Made by a program: the position numbers and the translations under genes. From Mucilaginibacter sp. (GTDB taxonomy: Bacteria > Bacteroidota > Bacteroidia > Sphingobacteriales > Sphingobacteriaceae), in contig NZ_JANYGQ010000003.1 in assembly GCF_025359345.1 (NCBI RefSeq), positions 124,001-188,000 on the forward strand: a DNA stretch of 64,000 nt, read 5' to 3'. Below, piece by piece: positions 44,415 through 53,554 of this stretch (position 1 is its first letter; every line of letters starts with the position of its first letter). The notes beneath the pieces were generated by a model, which was not told where the DNA came from, ran no database searches, and saw only the letters and a list, made by a program, of their open reading frames with translations.

Positions 44415-45831
44415 CCAATATTTCGGCATAACCGATACCGGAAAGGCGCGGCAAAATAACGAGGACGCCTTTATTGCCCGGCAGGACGCGGGCAACCGGT
44501 TTATTATTGCTTGTGTGATTGATGGTGTTGGCGGATACGCCGGCGGGGAAGTTGCAGCCGGGATTGCACGTGAGGCTATATTGAAACGCCTGGAAAAAGC
44601 CTCGGGCGAAATCATATCAATGATTATTGATTGTTTCGACATTGCAAATCAACGGATTATTGAAGAAAAGCAGCGCAACAAAGAATATGAAATGATGAGC
44701 TGCGTATCCACGCTGGCTATTGCCGATATTGCCAACAACCAGTTTTACTTTGCCCATGTGGGCGATACCCGTTTGTATTTGCTGAGAGATAATTCGCTGG
44801 TAAAAATCTCGCACGACCAGTCTTTCGTTGGTTTCCTGGAGGAGTCTGGCAGGCTATCGGAGGCAGATGCAATGAGCCACCCCAAACGCAATGAAATAAA
44901 TAAGGCGCTGGGCTTTGAACCTAATCTTGGTAAAAACACTGACTACATAGAAACTGGGCAGTCGCCCTTCCTTTCGGGTGATATGTTGTTGTTATGCAGC
45001 GATGGGCTTACCGATATGGTTGGGACTGCAGAGATAACGCAGATATTGACCTGTGGGGCCACCCTTAAGGATAAAGGGAAACAATTAATTGAAGCCGCTA
45101 ATCATTATGGCGGTAAGGATAACGTAACCGTGGTGCTTGTACACAACAATAAAACACCACAGCAACACTCTGCAACGGCAGTTAAGCAACGCGAACCATC
45201 GTCAAACGGGTTAGCCAATCACGTTGCCGAAAAACCAAAACGCGACGACCCTGAACCTGCCCGCAGAAAAAGCAACAATGGGTTAATTGCCCTTCTGGTT
45301 GTTTTAGTACTGGCTTTTGCCGGGGCAAGCATCTACTTATACCTGAAAGGCGGGCCTCAAAATAATATTGCCGTGCAGCCTCAGCCAGTGGTCCCGGTAA
45401 AAAGACAACCCGGGACGTTGCAGCTAAAATTGCAAAAGGAAATAGATAATTTAAAAGGCAACGTATTGCTATTGGCGGACACAGCCTACAAAACGCCAAT
45501 AATTATCAGCGAGGCTATTCAAATTAACCGTGATACGTTGCTGATTAAATCGAAGGGCAATATTGTATTTCAAAGCGATTCGGGATATGATGGGGCTGCA
45601 ATAAAACTGGCTGCCAGGTGCAAACTCGTTACACTTGATAGCCTGTCGTTCCACAATTTTAAAACGGGGATAAGCTTTGCCAACAATAACCTTGCTTTAC
45701 GGCATGTGCAATTTGTAAATTGTAAGCAAAATCTGGAAAACGAAGCAAGCTTTGCCGATGGCAAATTTATAAGCGGCAAAACGGCCCCGATAACTATGAA
45801 AACAGACTCCTTACCTCTCATCAAAAAATAA
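44407..45831 (+). CDS. PP2C-family Ser/Thr phosphatase with transmembrane anchor (PstP-like)
   Basis: 474 residues. Metal-dependent PP2C domain about 1-245: NNEDAF, DGVGGYAGGE, FYFAHVGDTRLYLL, LLLCSDGLTDMV and GGKDNVTVVLV. A charged linker then leads to one membrane helix (about 291-312, LIALLVVLVLAFAGASIYLYL). The extracytoplasmic part has a beta-helix-like pattern (NRDTLLIKSKGNIVFQSDSG, CKLVTLDSLSFHNF, ALRHVQFVNC). Cytoplasmic phosphatase plus outside domain is the plan of mycobacterial PstP. It should reverse the action of the two kinases. Overlaps the small peptide gene and lies one base before the SEDS-PBP gene. Confidence 0.93.
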   Translation: MTDQYFGITDTGKARQNNEDAFIARQDAGNRFIIACVIDGVGGYAGGEVAAGIAREAILKRLEKASGEIISMIIDCFDIANQRIIEEKQRNKEYEMMSCVSTLAIADIANNQFYFAHVGDTRLYLLRDNSLVKISHDQSFVGFLEESGRLSEADAMSHPKRNEINKALGFEPNLGKNTDYIETGQSPFLSGDMLLLCSDGLTDMVGTAEITQILTCGATLKDKGKQLIEAANHYGGKDNVTVVLVHNNKTPQQHSATAVKQREPSSNGLANHVAEKPKRDDPEPARRKSNNGLIALLVVLVLAFAGASIYLYLKGGPQNNIAVQPQPVVPVKRQPGTLQLKLQKEIDNLKGNVLLLADTAYKTPIIISEAIQINRDTLLIKSKGNIVFQSDSGYDGAAIKLAARCKLVTLDSLSFHNFKTGISFANNNLALRHVQFVNCKQNLENEASFADGKFISGKTAPITMKTDSLPLIKK

Positions 45832-45832
45832 A

Positions 45833-48800
45833 ATGGGCGCAAGGAAAAAAGAACGCGTATTCCTGTTACTAACTACCATATTGCTGGCTTTACTGTTTGG
45901 CAGGCTATTTATTGTTCAGCAGCAAAACTTTGCCGATGTTGATAAACGGTTAAAAGATGGCACCATGGTTAACCTGAATGCACCTAAACCCGCTCAAAAC
46001 TTAGCTTCATTATTGCGTAAGGGTTATTATTTTGATGACGAAAAAGACATCAGCCTGATTGAGAAAACGGTAGCCGAACGCAATAAAACGGAAAGTAAAT
46101 TCGACAACATCGGCGAGATCAACAAGCTGAAATATAATGTAGATGCCGATGCGGCCTTTGCCGATGGTGGCAAATCATACAAAGACAGGGTACAGGTATC
46201 GCGCATGTTGCTGGGCTACACCGGCGATGATTCCGTGAGGTTTACCCAGGAGAGAACTGGCCCGCCATCTTTGCCGGCAACTACCGATCTTGGGTTAGCG
46301 GGCAATAGCATATCGGGCAAAATATTAAATAAAGATGCTCCGGTAGCCGGCGTATTGGTGCGGCTGCAAATGATTGTTCCGCAGGATAGCATTTTTAATG
46401 ATGAGGAAAGCGAGGTTGTTAAAACCAAGATACAAACAGGCAATGGGTTTAAGCTCACTTATATTGCCGACGAAAAAGGTGTTAACCACCTGCAAACCCT
46501 AACAGCTTACGCCCGCACAGGCACCCAGGGCGGATATAGTTTTACCAAACTGCCTGCAAATAAAGCATTTAATGTTTTGCCATTACAGCCGGGCTTTCAG
46601 TTCGGCAGGTCGCAGGGTACTGAAAACCTTGACAGGGACGAGGCATTTAATTTTTATCAGTCACCGCATACCATCAGGCTGATATCATCAAAAGATTTTA
46701 ATATTCTTAAGAAAGAAAAGGCGCTGATTATTCGTACGCCGGATGAATATAATTTGTGGTACTGGATTATAGCCGGTTGTTTTTTTGCCTGCTTCTTCAT
46801 TATTCACCTGGTATTGAGCGGCAAGTTCCCTGATGCCGACCAGGTAGTGCTGCCGCTGGTAATGATCCTTACCGGCATTTCGTTTATCATGCTGTTAAGC
46901 CTGCAGGACCCCTTGCGCGATCGTTTCTTTGCGAAAGATTCCTTGGTTTATCTGGGAATGGGCTTTGCGGCAATGCTATTGCTGTTGTTTTTCAAGCTGC
47001 GCCGTTTTACGCCGGATTCCGGATTATACCGTATGCTTGTCTTTAAAAACAATCCAAAAGCAGCAAATGGCTGGCCGTGGATCATTGCTGCAATGGGCTT
47101 GTTATTGCTAACCATTCGTTTTGGTACTGGTCCGGAAGGAAGCGGTGTTAAAGTAAACCTCTTCGGCTTTCAACCCAGCGAGATCGTTAAATATTTGATC
47201 ATATTTTTCCTGGCGGGATTTTTTGCCATTAACGAGCGTTTTATCAGCGAATATGCCAGTTGGCGCAAGCGGTGGTCATTCTTTTCATTTGCTGTAATAG
47301 CCATCGCATTTACTTTATTATTGTTCCTGATGCTGGGCGATATGGGGCCGGCCATAGTGATCTGTTTTACATTTATTATCCTGTTTTCATTTTCGCGCGG
47401 CGACTTTATGTTTATGGCGCTATCGGTAGTGTTTTACGTGCTGATAACCTGGATTTTTAAAAACGTTTGGCTGTCGACACTGCTCACGGTAATAATGTTG
47501 GCGCTCAATTTCTTCTCCAAACGCCGGACGCTGAGCGAATCGGCTATAATGGCGCTGATAATTATTTCGGGGTTTTTAACGATAGATAAAATTCCTTATT
47601 TAGATAAGCTGGTGCCGGGCCCGGTACAACGATTGGTGGACCGTAAGGCGATCTGGCAAGACGCCTGGAACAACGAAGTTTACGGCGGCGACCAGGTAGC
47701 TAACGGCCTTTGGGCTATGTCGGGCGGAGGCATAACCGGACAGGGTGTGGGTGAGTCGTTCGCTAAAACCATCCCCGAGGCGCACACCGATATGATATTA
47801 CCCGCCATCGGCGAAAACTTTGGCTGGACGGGGATTGTAAGTATATTCCTGTTGTTCTTGCTGTACCTGCATCGATCGATAATTATCGGGCGGCAAACGG
47901 GCACACCGTTCCTGTTTTACTTATGTGCAGGGATAGGCATTTGTACGTTTATACAATTTTTATTGATAGCGGGTGGCTCAACAGGCGCCCTGCCATTGTC
48001 AGGCGTGGCGCTTCCCTTCGAAAGCTATGGCGGTTCCTCATTGGTAGCCAACTTTTTAGCCGCCGGATTTTTGTTGTCAGCCTCACTTGTAAAAGGTACG
48101 CCGGTGCAAATGAGCTTCATCACCAAACAGCAGGACCGTAACCTGGTGCCTGCATTACTAGTTGCCTGTATTGGTATTATATTATTGGTGGTGAACATAT
48201 CGAGCTATTTATTTGATAGTAAAAAATGGATTGTAAAGCCAGCGCTGGTTGCTGACAGGAGTGGTGCGCGCATGTTTAGCTATAACCCGCGGATAGCGAT
48301 ATTAATGAACAAACTGCAGGCGGGTACGCTGTTTGACAGGCAAGGCAGAATATTGGCTACCAGCAACCCGGTCCTAATAAAAAAACAACAGACCGCCATG
48401 AATGCAGCAGGAGCTGGAGGTTTCGATGTGGACTCTGCTATGCACAAACGCTTAACCCGTTATTACCCTTTTGAAGAGCAGATGTTTTTTTGGACGGGTG
48501 ATGATAACACAGGTATTTTCAACGGCAGCACCAACGGCTACTTTGCCGAATACGAACATGCTGCCGAATTGCGTGGTTTTAAAATGCCGGTTGTAAGCTT
48601 TAATGCGCATGCCAGCAGGTTTAAAGAAGACCGCTTTTTGCCGATGGGGGTAAAAGAGATGTCGGTTAGTAAACGGGACTATGGTGCCCTCGCACCGTTA
48701 CTGCTCGCAGGTATCAACAGCCCGGCGGTTGAAGCCTTCAAAAAGCGTAACCGCGATGTGCAGCTTACGGTTGATGCACAGTTACAAACCGGCATACAGC

Positions 48801-49897
48801 AGGCTATGTCAGCCGACACGGCTTTGCAGGATAACCGCGTATCGGTAGTAATTATGCTGCCGCAAACCGGCGATGTTTTGGCTTCGGCAGTTTACCCGCT
48901 GCCGCCTGTGCACAACTACGATCAGTTAACCATGCCGCAGCAGGAGCAAAATAAACTTTCGCAGTGGATGACTACCAGTGACTTGGGCTTTACTTATGCC
49001 ACACAGCCGGGTTCAACCGCCAAGGTTTTAACGGCCATGGCATCGTTCAATAAACTGGGTTTAGCGGCTAACGATGTGAAATTTCATGTAAGCATGGAAG
49101 AGCGTATCCGTACTAAAGGCATCGAGCCGGATGAAACGGGGGTTATCACTTTGGAGCAGGCGATAGCAAAATCAAACAACGTGTATTTTATTAAGCTTGC
49201 CAATGAAAAACAATTACAGGAAGATATGGCTACGCTTTATATGAAAGCGGGAATGTTTTTGCATGGCGTAGGCGGTTACTATTACAATAAAAAGCCCGAA
49301 AATACCGACCAGGAAAACAAATGGCGTGACTTTTGGCGTAAAACCGAGTTTAACACCAAACCTCGTTACGACCCGAACAACATTCATAAAACCCGCGCGA
49401 AAGGTATATCAGGTATGGCATGGGGGCAAGGCGAGCTGATTGCAACCCCTGCTGCGGTTGCCAGGCTGGTATCGAGCGTGGCTAATGGCGGATCGCTGGT
49501 GGCCAACAGGTTTGTATTGAAGGTAAACGATACTGCGCAGCCCGTTAAAAGCAGCATACAACTGGCTAAAGACCCTAAATATGCAGCATTGCTCACTAAG
49601 TATATGATTGAGCAAAGTGCGCCGAAAGAACCGATATTAAATTTAAAAGTTGCGGGTAAAACCGGTACACCCGAAAGAATTTGGAAAGGCAACAGCATAA
49701 ACGACGGCTGGTACGTGTTTTTTGCCCCGCTGGCAAAAGGCAAGGGCAATATTGTAGTGTGTATCCGTATCGAATCGACCAAAGGGTCGTCGGATGCTGT
49801 TCACTTTGCCGGGCGTACGGTTATCCCGCTATTACGTAAGGCTGGTTACATAAAAGATATTCAGCCGGTTAGTGAAACCGAAACGCCTGTTGAATAG
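45833..49897 (+). CDS. SEDS (RodA/FtsW)-class B PBP fusion protein, peptidoglycan polymerase-transpeptidase
   Basis: 1354 residues in one frame. N-terminal helix (8-28); extracytoplasmic part of about 280 residues including a carboxypeptidase regulatory-like beta domain (about 160-250). The SEDS polymerase (about 315-815) has FQPSEIVKY, LGDMGPAIVI, the catalytic Asp653 in IPEAHTDMILPAIGENFGWTG, and PLSGVALPFESYGGSSLV. A class B PBP part (about 830-1340) begins GTLFDRQGRILATSNP and carries all penicilloyl motifs: Ser1061-x-x-Lys1064 (PGSTAKVL), SNN 1114-1116, KTGT 1276-1279. It should polymerise lipid II and cross-link the strand in one polypeptide. In most bacteria these are separate RodA/PBP2 or FtsW/PBP3 proteins. 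All active-site residues are intact. Confidence 0.95.
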   Translation: MGARKKERVFLLLTTILLALLFGRLFIVQQQNFADVDKRLKDGTMVNLNAPKPAQNLASLLRKGYYFDDEKDISLIEKTVAERNKTESKFDNIGEINKLKYNVDADAAFADGGKSYKDRVQVSRMLLGYTGDDSVRFTQERTGPPSLPATTDLGLAGNSISGKILNKDAPVAGVLVRLQMIVPQDSIFNDEESEVVKTKIQTGNGFKLTYIADEKGVNHLQTLTAYARTGTQGGYSFTKLPANKAFNVLPLQPGFQFGRSQGTENLDRDEAFNFYQSPHTIRLISSKDFNILKKEKALIIRTPDEYNLWYWIIAGCFFACFFIIHLVLSGKFPDADQVVLPLVMILTGISFIMLLSLQDPLRDRFFAKDSLVYLGMGFAAMLLLLFFKLRRFTPDSGLYRMLVFKNNPKAANGWPWIIAAMGLLLLTIRFGTGPEGSGVKVNLFGFQPSEIVKYLIIFFLAGFFAINERFISEYASWRKRWSFFSFAVIAIAFTLLLFLMLGDMGPAIVICFTFIILFSFSRGDFMFMALSVVFYVLITWIFKNVWLSTLLTVIMLALNFFSKRRTLSESAIMALIIISGFLTIDKIPYLDKLVPGPVQRLVDRKAIWQDAWNNEVYGGDQVANGLWAMSGGGITGQGVGESFAKTIPEAHTDMILPAIGENFGWTGIVSIFLLFLLYLHRSIIIGRQTGTPFLFYLCAGIGICTFIQFLLIAGGSTGALPLSGVALPFESYGGSSLVANFLAAGFLLSASLVKGTPVQMSFITKQQDRNLVPALLVACIGIILLVVNISSYLFDSKKWIVKPALVADRSGARMFSYNPRIAILMNKLQAGTLFDRQGRILATSNPVLIKKQQTAMNAAGAGGFDVDSAMHKRLTRYYPFEEQMFFWTGDDNTGIFNGSTNGYFAEYEHAAELRGFKMPVVSFNAHASRFKEDRFLPMGVKEMSVSKRDYGALAPLLLAGINSPAVEAFKKRNRDVQLTVDAQLQTGIQQAMSADTALQDNRVSVVIMLPQTGDVLASAVYPLPPVHNYDQLTMPQQEQNKLSQWMTTSDLGFTYATQPGSTAKVLTAMASFNKLGLAANDVKFHVSMEERIRTKGIEPDETGVITLEQAIAKSNNVYFIKLANEKQLQEDMATLYMKAGMFLHGVGGYYYNKKPENTDQENKWRDFWRKTEFNTKPRYDPNNIHKTRAKGISGMAWGQGELIATPAAVARLVSSVANGGSLVANRFVLKVNDTAQPVKSSIQLAKDPKYAALLTKYMIEQSAPKEPILNLKVAGKTGTPERIWKGNSINDGWYVFFAPLAKGKGNIVVCIRIESTKGSSDAVHFAGRTVIPLLRKAGYIKDIQPVSETETPVE

Positions 49898-49900
49898 TTG

Positions 49901-49940
49901 TGTATTAGAGATTAGTTAATTGGGATTAGAGATTAGTCGG
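49901..49940 (+). repeat. Dispersed GAGATTAG-type intergenic repeat, copy 5
   Basis: tattagagattagttaat and tgggattagagattagtcgg, two clear tandem units four bases after the SEDS-PBP stop. It splits the locus into two probable transcription units, 42056-49897 and 50011-52100. Confidence 0.6.
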
Positions 49941-50010
49941 AAAAAAATAAGATGGTATTGACTTTATGTCCGAATGCCAGTCACAGTAAATAAAAAAAAT
50001 AGTTTGTTAT

Positions 50011-50793
50011 ATGTTCAACCTGTTTAAAAAGAGTGAAAGCAATGCCCCGGATGATGTGAAGGGCTTAAGGGATGCGCTGCTGCGGCTTGTGAAAGATCAG
50101 TTACAAAAGTCGGAAGGGGGTGAAGGGCGCCATATAAAGGGTATACACATTTTTATAAATGCAAGCACAGCTGACAGGCATTTGTATGAAGGCGCCGTTT
50201 ACCTTGACGACCAGGAGAAATTTAAAGAAGAAATTCAACGCATTGCCGATGATTTTGCACTTGATCTGCCTGCTAATTGGGCGATGGAAATTGCATTTAC
50301 TGATGAGTTTCCGCTGGATGCAATTAAAGCCGATGGGCTTAGTGCAGCTATATTTATCCGCACCAAAGAGCACAATATACAGCGTTCGGGTTCAGCGCGG
50401 ATAACCATTTTAAACGGGAAAGCCGAAAAGGTATCTTACGAAATAACATCGGCCGATGGCAAAATAAATATCGGCCGCGAGGCCAAAGCACAGGTTAGCG
50501 ATGGTTTTTTCAGGCTGAACCAAATTGCGTTCCCGGGCGACAGCAAAAACGAGAGCAACAAATTTATCAGCCGGCAGCACGCCCACATTGAATGGAATAA
50601 CGAAAGCGGATGTTTTATTTTGTTTGCTGATGAAGGCGGGGTGCCTCCGGGCAACAAAATAAAGATAAAAACGCCGGGCAAAGAAATTTTAACAAAATTG
50701 CATTCAACCCAAATTGGGCACAAACTAAACGAAGGCGACCAGGTGATATTGGGCGAGTCGGCGGTGTTTGAATTTAGTTATCACACGTCATAA
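50011..50793 (+). CDS. FHA-domain protein (canonical phosphothreonine-binding motifs)
   Basis: 260 residues, cytoplasmic. An N-terminal alpha/beta domain (about 15-120, GIHIFINASTADRHLYEGAV, FKEEIQRIADDFALDLP) is followed by an FHA domain (about 125-258) with the conserved Gly-Arg in INIGREAK, Ser-Arg-x-His in FISRQHAHIEW, and the closing GDQVILGESAVFEF. It can be expected to bind a phosphothreonine on a kinase or on the SEDS-PBP protein. Ends 2 nt before the second kinase gene. Functional counterpart of actinobacterial FhaA/FhaB by context (inference). Confidence 0.92.
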   Translation: MFNLFKKSESNAPDDVKGLRDALLRLVKDQLQKSEGGEGRHIKGIHIFINASTADRHLYEGAVYLDDQEKFKEEIQRIADDFALDLPANWAMEIAFTDEFPLDAIKADGLSAAIFIRTKEHNIQRSGSARITILNGKAEKVSYEITSADGKINIGREAKAQVSDGFFRLNQIAFPGDSKNESNKFISRQHAHIEWNNESGCFILFADEGGVPPGNKIKIKTPGKEILTKLHSTQIGHKLNEGDQVILGESAVFEFSYHTS

Positions 50794-50795
50794 CG

Positions 50796-52100
50796 ATGAG
50801 CAAAATATTTACCATAACTGAAGGTTTGGAGAACATGGGCGCGCTGCGCACCGGCGGACAGGGCTCTGTGTATAAAGGCAGGCGGGTTGGCCCAATTATA
50901 AGTGCGGTTAAGCTGCTACCTACGCCCATCCACACCGAAAGTATGGACGACTTAAACTACCGGAACTTTATAAACGAGGTAGAAAAGCTAAAAAAGGTAA
51001 ATGAAATTCCTAACCCCAATGTTGTTAAAATAGTAAACTCAGGCATTACCGAAAGCGGCTCGTTGCCTTTTATCGAAATGGAGTTTATAGAAGGCCCGGA
51101 CTTGGGAGAGTTGCTGAAACCGCCGCACGAGAAGATTTTCACCATAAAGGAAGTAATAAAACTGGCCGACCAACTGGCATGTGCGCTGTCGCATTGCCAT
51201 AAGGTAGGGGTAAAGCATGGTGATATAAAAAGTAATAACGTAAAGTACAACATCCATTCGGGTAATTATGTGCTGCTGGATTTTGGTTTGTCGGTAATGT
51301 CTGACGAGCAGCGGCGCAGCAGTATGCGGCATGCAGGGGCCATTGAGTTTATGGCGCCTGAGCAAAACGAAGGGCAAATGTTATTTCAAACTGACATTTA
51401 CAGTTTTGGGGTTGTGTTATACGAATTGCTTGGCGGCAGGGTGCCATTTCCGTTAGAGGATAACGGCGAAACGGCAAGGAACCATATTATGCTGTCGCAC
51501 ATGGAATCTCCGGTGCCTGATGTGATGGAACTGCGCGAAGAAAATATGCCCGAAGCCTGGCCCGTGCGTGAAATGCAGGTGCCAGCCTGGTTATTGCACC
51601 TGATTGCAAAATGCCTTGAAAAATCGCCTAAAAAAAGATACGCAGACGGGATAGCCTTGCACGACGCAATTAACGAAAATATGGTGGCCGAAGGCCAGGA
51701 AGGCGCGGCTGATGCTATTGCGATACTCCAGGCCGAAAACGATAGGCTGCTGGAAGAACTAACTCACTATCGCCAAAAACAGGCCGGTGGAAAGTCGACC
51801 TTAACCATTTCAAAGAGATTAATGGCCGGGCTGGTGGTATTAATTTTGTGTTCTGTTGCTTTTGGATTGTTTAAATCACCTTCGGCAAAAACTGTCCCAC
51901 CCTTGCAACTAACCGATACCCCATTTTATGCGCCAAAAAAACTGGTAGTTAATAAAATAGTTCCAAAAAAGAAACACATTATCCCAAAAGATACAGTTAG
52001 GAAAGATACCGCCGGCGTAGATACCACGAAGGCTATAAATCCAACTCATAAGAAAAAGGCGCCGCATAAAAAGAGAAAGAAATTCCTGGGGATTTTTTAG
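50796..52100 (+). CDS. Membrane-anchored Ser/Thr protein kinase, non-RD type (kinase 2)
   Basis: 434 residues. The kinase domain (1-285) aligns without gaps to kinase 1 and is very similar, with the same Lys39, His141-Gly142-Asp143 and Asp162. Downstream of the kinase domain the two proteins are unrelated: here a short coiled coil (AIAILQAENDRLLEELTHYRQKQ), a membrane helix (about 338-356, LMAGLVVLILCSVAFGLF) and an extracytoplasmic tail that is highly basic (KKKAPHKKRKKF). No PASTA repeats. The basic tail could contact the wall or anionic polymers. The coiled coil may promote dimerisation. Confidence 0.93.
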   Translation: MSKIFTITEGLENMGALRTGGQGSVYKGRRVGPIISAVKLLPTPIHTESMDDLNYRNFINEVEKLKKVNEIPNPNVVKIVNSGITESGSLPFIEMEFIEGPDLGELLKPPHEKIFTIKEVIKLADQLACALSHCHKVGVKHGDIKSNNVKYNIHSGNYVLLDFGLSVMSDEQRRSSMRHAGAIEFMAPEQNEGQMLFQTDIYSFGVVLYELLGGRVPFPLEDNGETARNHIMLSHMESPVPDVMELREENMPEAWPVREMQVPAWLLHLIAKCLEKSPKKRYADGIALHDAINENMVAEGQEGAADAIAILQAENDRLLEELTHYRQKQAGGKSTLTISKRLMAGLVVLILCSVAFGLFKSPSAKTVPPLQLTDTPFYAPKKLVVNKIVPKKKHIIPKDTVRKDTAGVDTTKAINPTHKKKAPHKKRKKFLGIF

Positions 52101-52222
52101 TACCTGCAACTTCGCTTTCTTTTTGAAATATTCTGCCAAGATCTGCCATTTCGCAGTATAAAATGCAGTCATTTAATTAGCTTTACTGGAAACTTAGTGC
52201 CACCTCATAATTATAAACTGCG

Positions 52223-52858
52223 TTGTCCAAAAAAGCGGTCCTGCTATTTATCTGTTTGAATACATTTTTTACCGCGAATTTATTATTTGGGCAGGATACG
52301 CTATTTAGCGGCAGGAAGTACAAAATAGGTTTTGTAACCGGCGTCGGTTTCCAGTACATTGGTCAGTTAGCGGGCAACAGTAGCCATTTCATTTCCCTAA
52401 ACACCGACTACTACTATCAGATTAAATTTTACCAGCTGCAATATTCCATCGCCATTTCTCGAAAAAAGAATTTTGGGATTGAATTACTGGCACAGCCACA
52501 GTATAATACTACCAAGTACAAAATATACCCACATGATGATACTAAGGATTATCTTACCGGCTACGAATATGGGCTAAATATCGGTTTCCTGTTCAGAAAA
52601 AATGTGGCGAACAATTTACTAAGTTTTTATATGATGCTAAGTTCCGGGCCACATTATGCTTCGGGCACGCCGCACAGGCAGTCTAATGGTTTTCTGTTTT
52701 CAAATAACCTTTGTGCAGGGATAGATTTGCGGATTTATAAAGCCTTATATGTTGATGTAAGGCCCGGTATCAGGCACATCAGTAACGCCAAGTTCAGAAT
52801 CCCTAACGCCGGGCTGAACGATATAACACTAACCGAAGGCTTTTTTGTTGCCTTTTGA
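52223..52858 (+). CDS. PagL-like lipid A deacylase / acyloxyacyl hydrolase family outer-membrane protein
   Basis: 211 residues starting at TTG 52223 (no ATG before residue 130), with a signal peptide ending LFGQ. A beta-barrel pattern runs throughout; near the end GIRHISNAKFRIPNAGLND carries the His-x-Ser-Asn motif of PagL-type 3-O-deacylases and TEGFFVAF gives the aromatic C terminus. The catalytic His and Ser are thus present. It would trim a 3-O-acyl chain from lipid A in the outer membrane. 122 bp after kinase 2; a link to that operon is only positional. Confidence 0.8.
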   Translation: MSKKAVLLFICLNTFFTANLLFGQDTLFSGRKYKIGFVTGVGFQYIGQLAGNSSHFISLNTDYYYQIKFYQLQYSIAISRKKNFGIELLAQPQYNTTKYKIYPHDDTKDYLTGYEYGLNIGFLFRKNVANNLLSFYMMLSSGPHYASGTPHRQSNGFLFSNNLCAGIDLRIYKALYVDVRPGIRHISNAKFRIPNAGLNDITLTEGFFVAF

Positions 52859-53109
52859 TTTATTGTATTGCTACAACAGATATTCCCCTCTGCCAATCGA
52901 AAAGTCTTAAAAAATGTTAAAAAAGTCCATTTTCATTTCAACTACAGATTTGAACGGTACTATTGTTGTAACTGATAATTTACAATCAGAAATTCAGGGT
53001 AGATGCCGGGTTCGTCGGTATGATTGGCCTGTTAGTCCATACTCATGCGTTTTAAACGTGAGATAAAAATATTTTTGAAGGCAATTGAGGACAATGATTT
53101 AAAATTAAA

Positions 53110-53538
53110 ATGGACAGAAAAGAATTTCTTTCGGCAATTGGTGTAAGCGCGGCAGCTTTTACCGTTATGAATTGTTTAGCCTGCTCAAAAGGCTCTAATC
53201 CCGGTTCGTCAAATTCGGTAAATGGGCCCACAGGAGTGGATTTTACCCTTGATTTAACAACAAGCGCCAATTCGGCGCTGTTGGCTAATGGTGGCTACCT
53301 GGCTCAAAATAATATTATTATTGCCAAAACCACCGCCGGAGCTTATATAGCCGTGCAGCAATCATGTACACATGAAAACTATCCCCTGGTGTACCAGGGT
53401 AATAGCAAGCAGTTTTACTGCAACAATCATGGTTCGGCATTTACCGAGGCGGGTGTTGTTAAAAATTCACCCGCAAGTCATAATCTAACAGTGTACAATA
53501 CTACACTAACCGGAACTTCGTTAAGGATTTACTCATAA
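53110..53538 (+). CDS. Small Rieske-type 2Fe-2S lipoprotein
   Basis: 142 residues. N-terminal MDRKEFLSAIGVSAAAFTVM has a Tat/lipoprotein character with Cys at CLAC. The Rieske fold has both cluster motifs, Cys86-x-His88 (SCTHEN) and Cys104-x-x-His107 (YCNNHGSAF), but the lipid-soluble Rieske inter-box Cys pair is absent. Electron carrier in the periplasm, partner unknown. First gene of a six-gene run with thioredoxin, ApbE, DUF4266, DUF3570 and VIT genes; 16 bp before the thioredoxin gene. Confidence 0.9.
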   Translation: MDRKEFLSAIGVSAAAFTVMNCLACSKGSNPGSSNSVNGPTGVDFTLDLTTSANSALLANGGYLAQNNIIIAKTTAGAYIAVQQSCTHENYPLVYQGNSKQFYCNNHGSAFTEAGVVKNSPASHNLTVYNTTLTGTSLRIYS

Positions 53539-53554
53539 ACTATTATAATATTAT

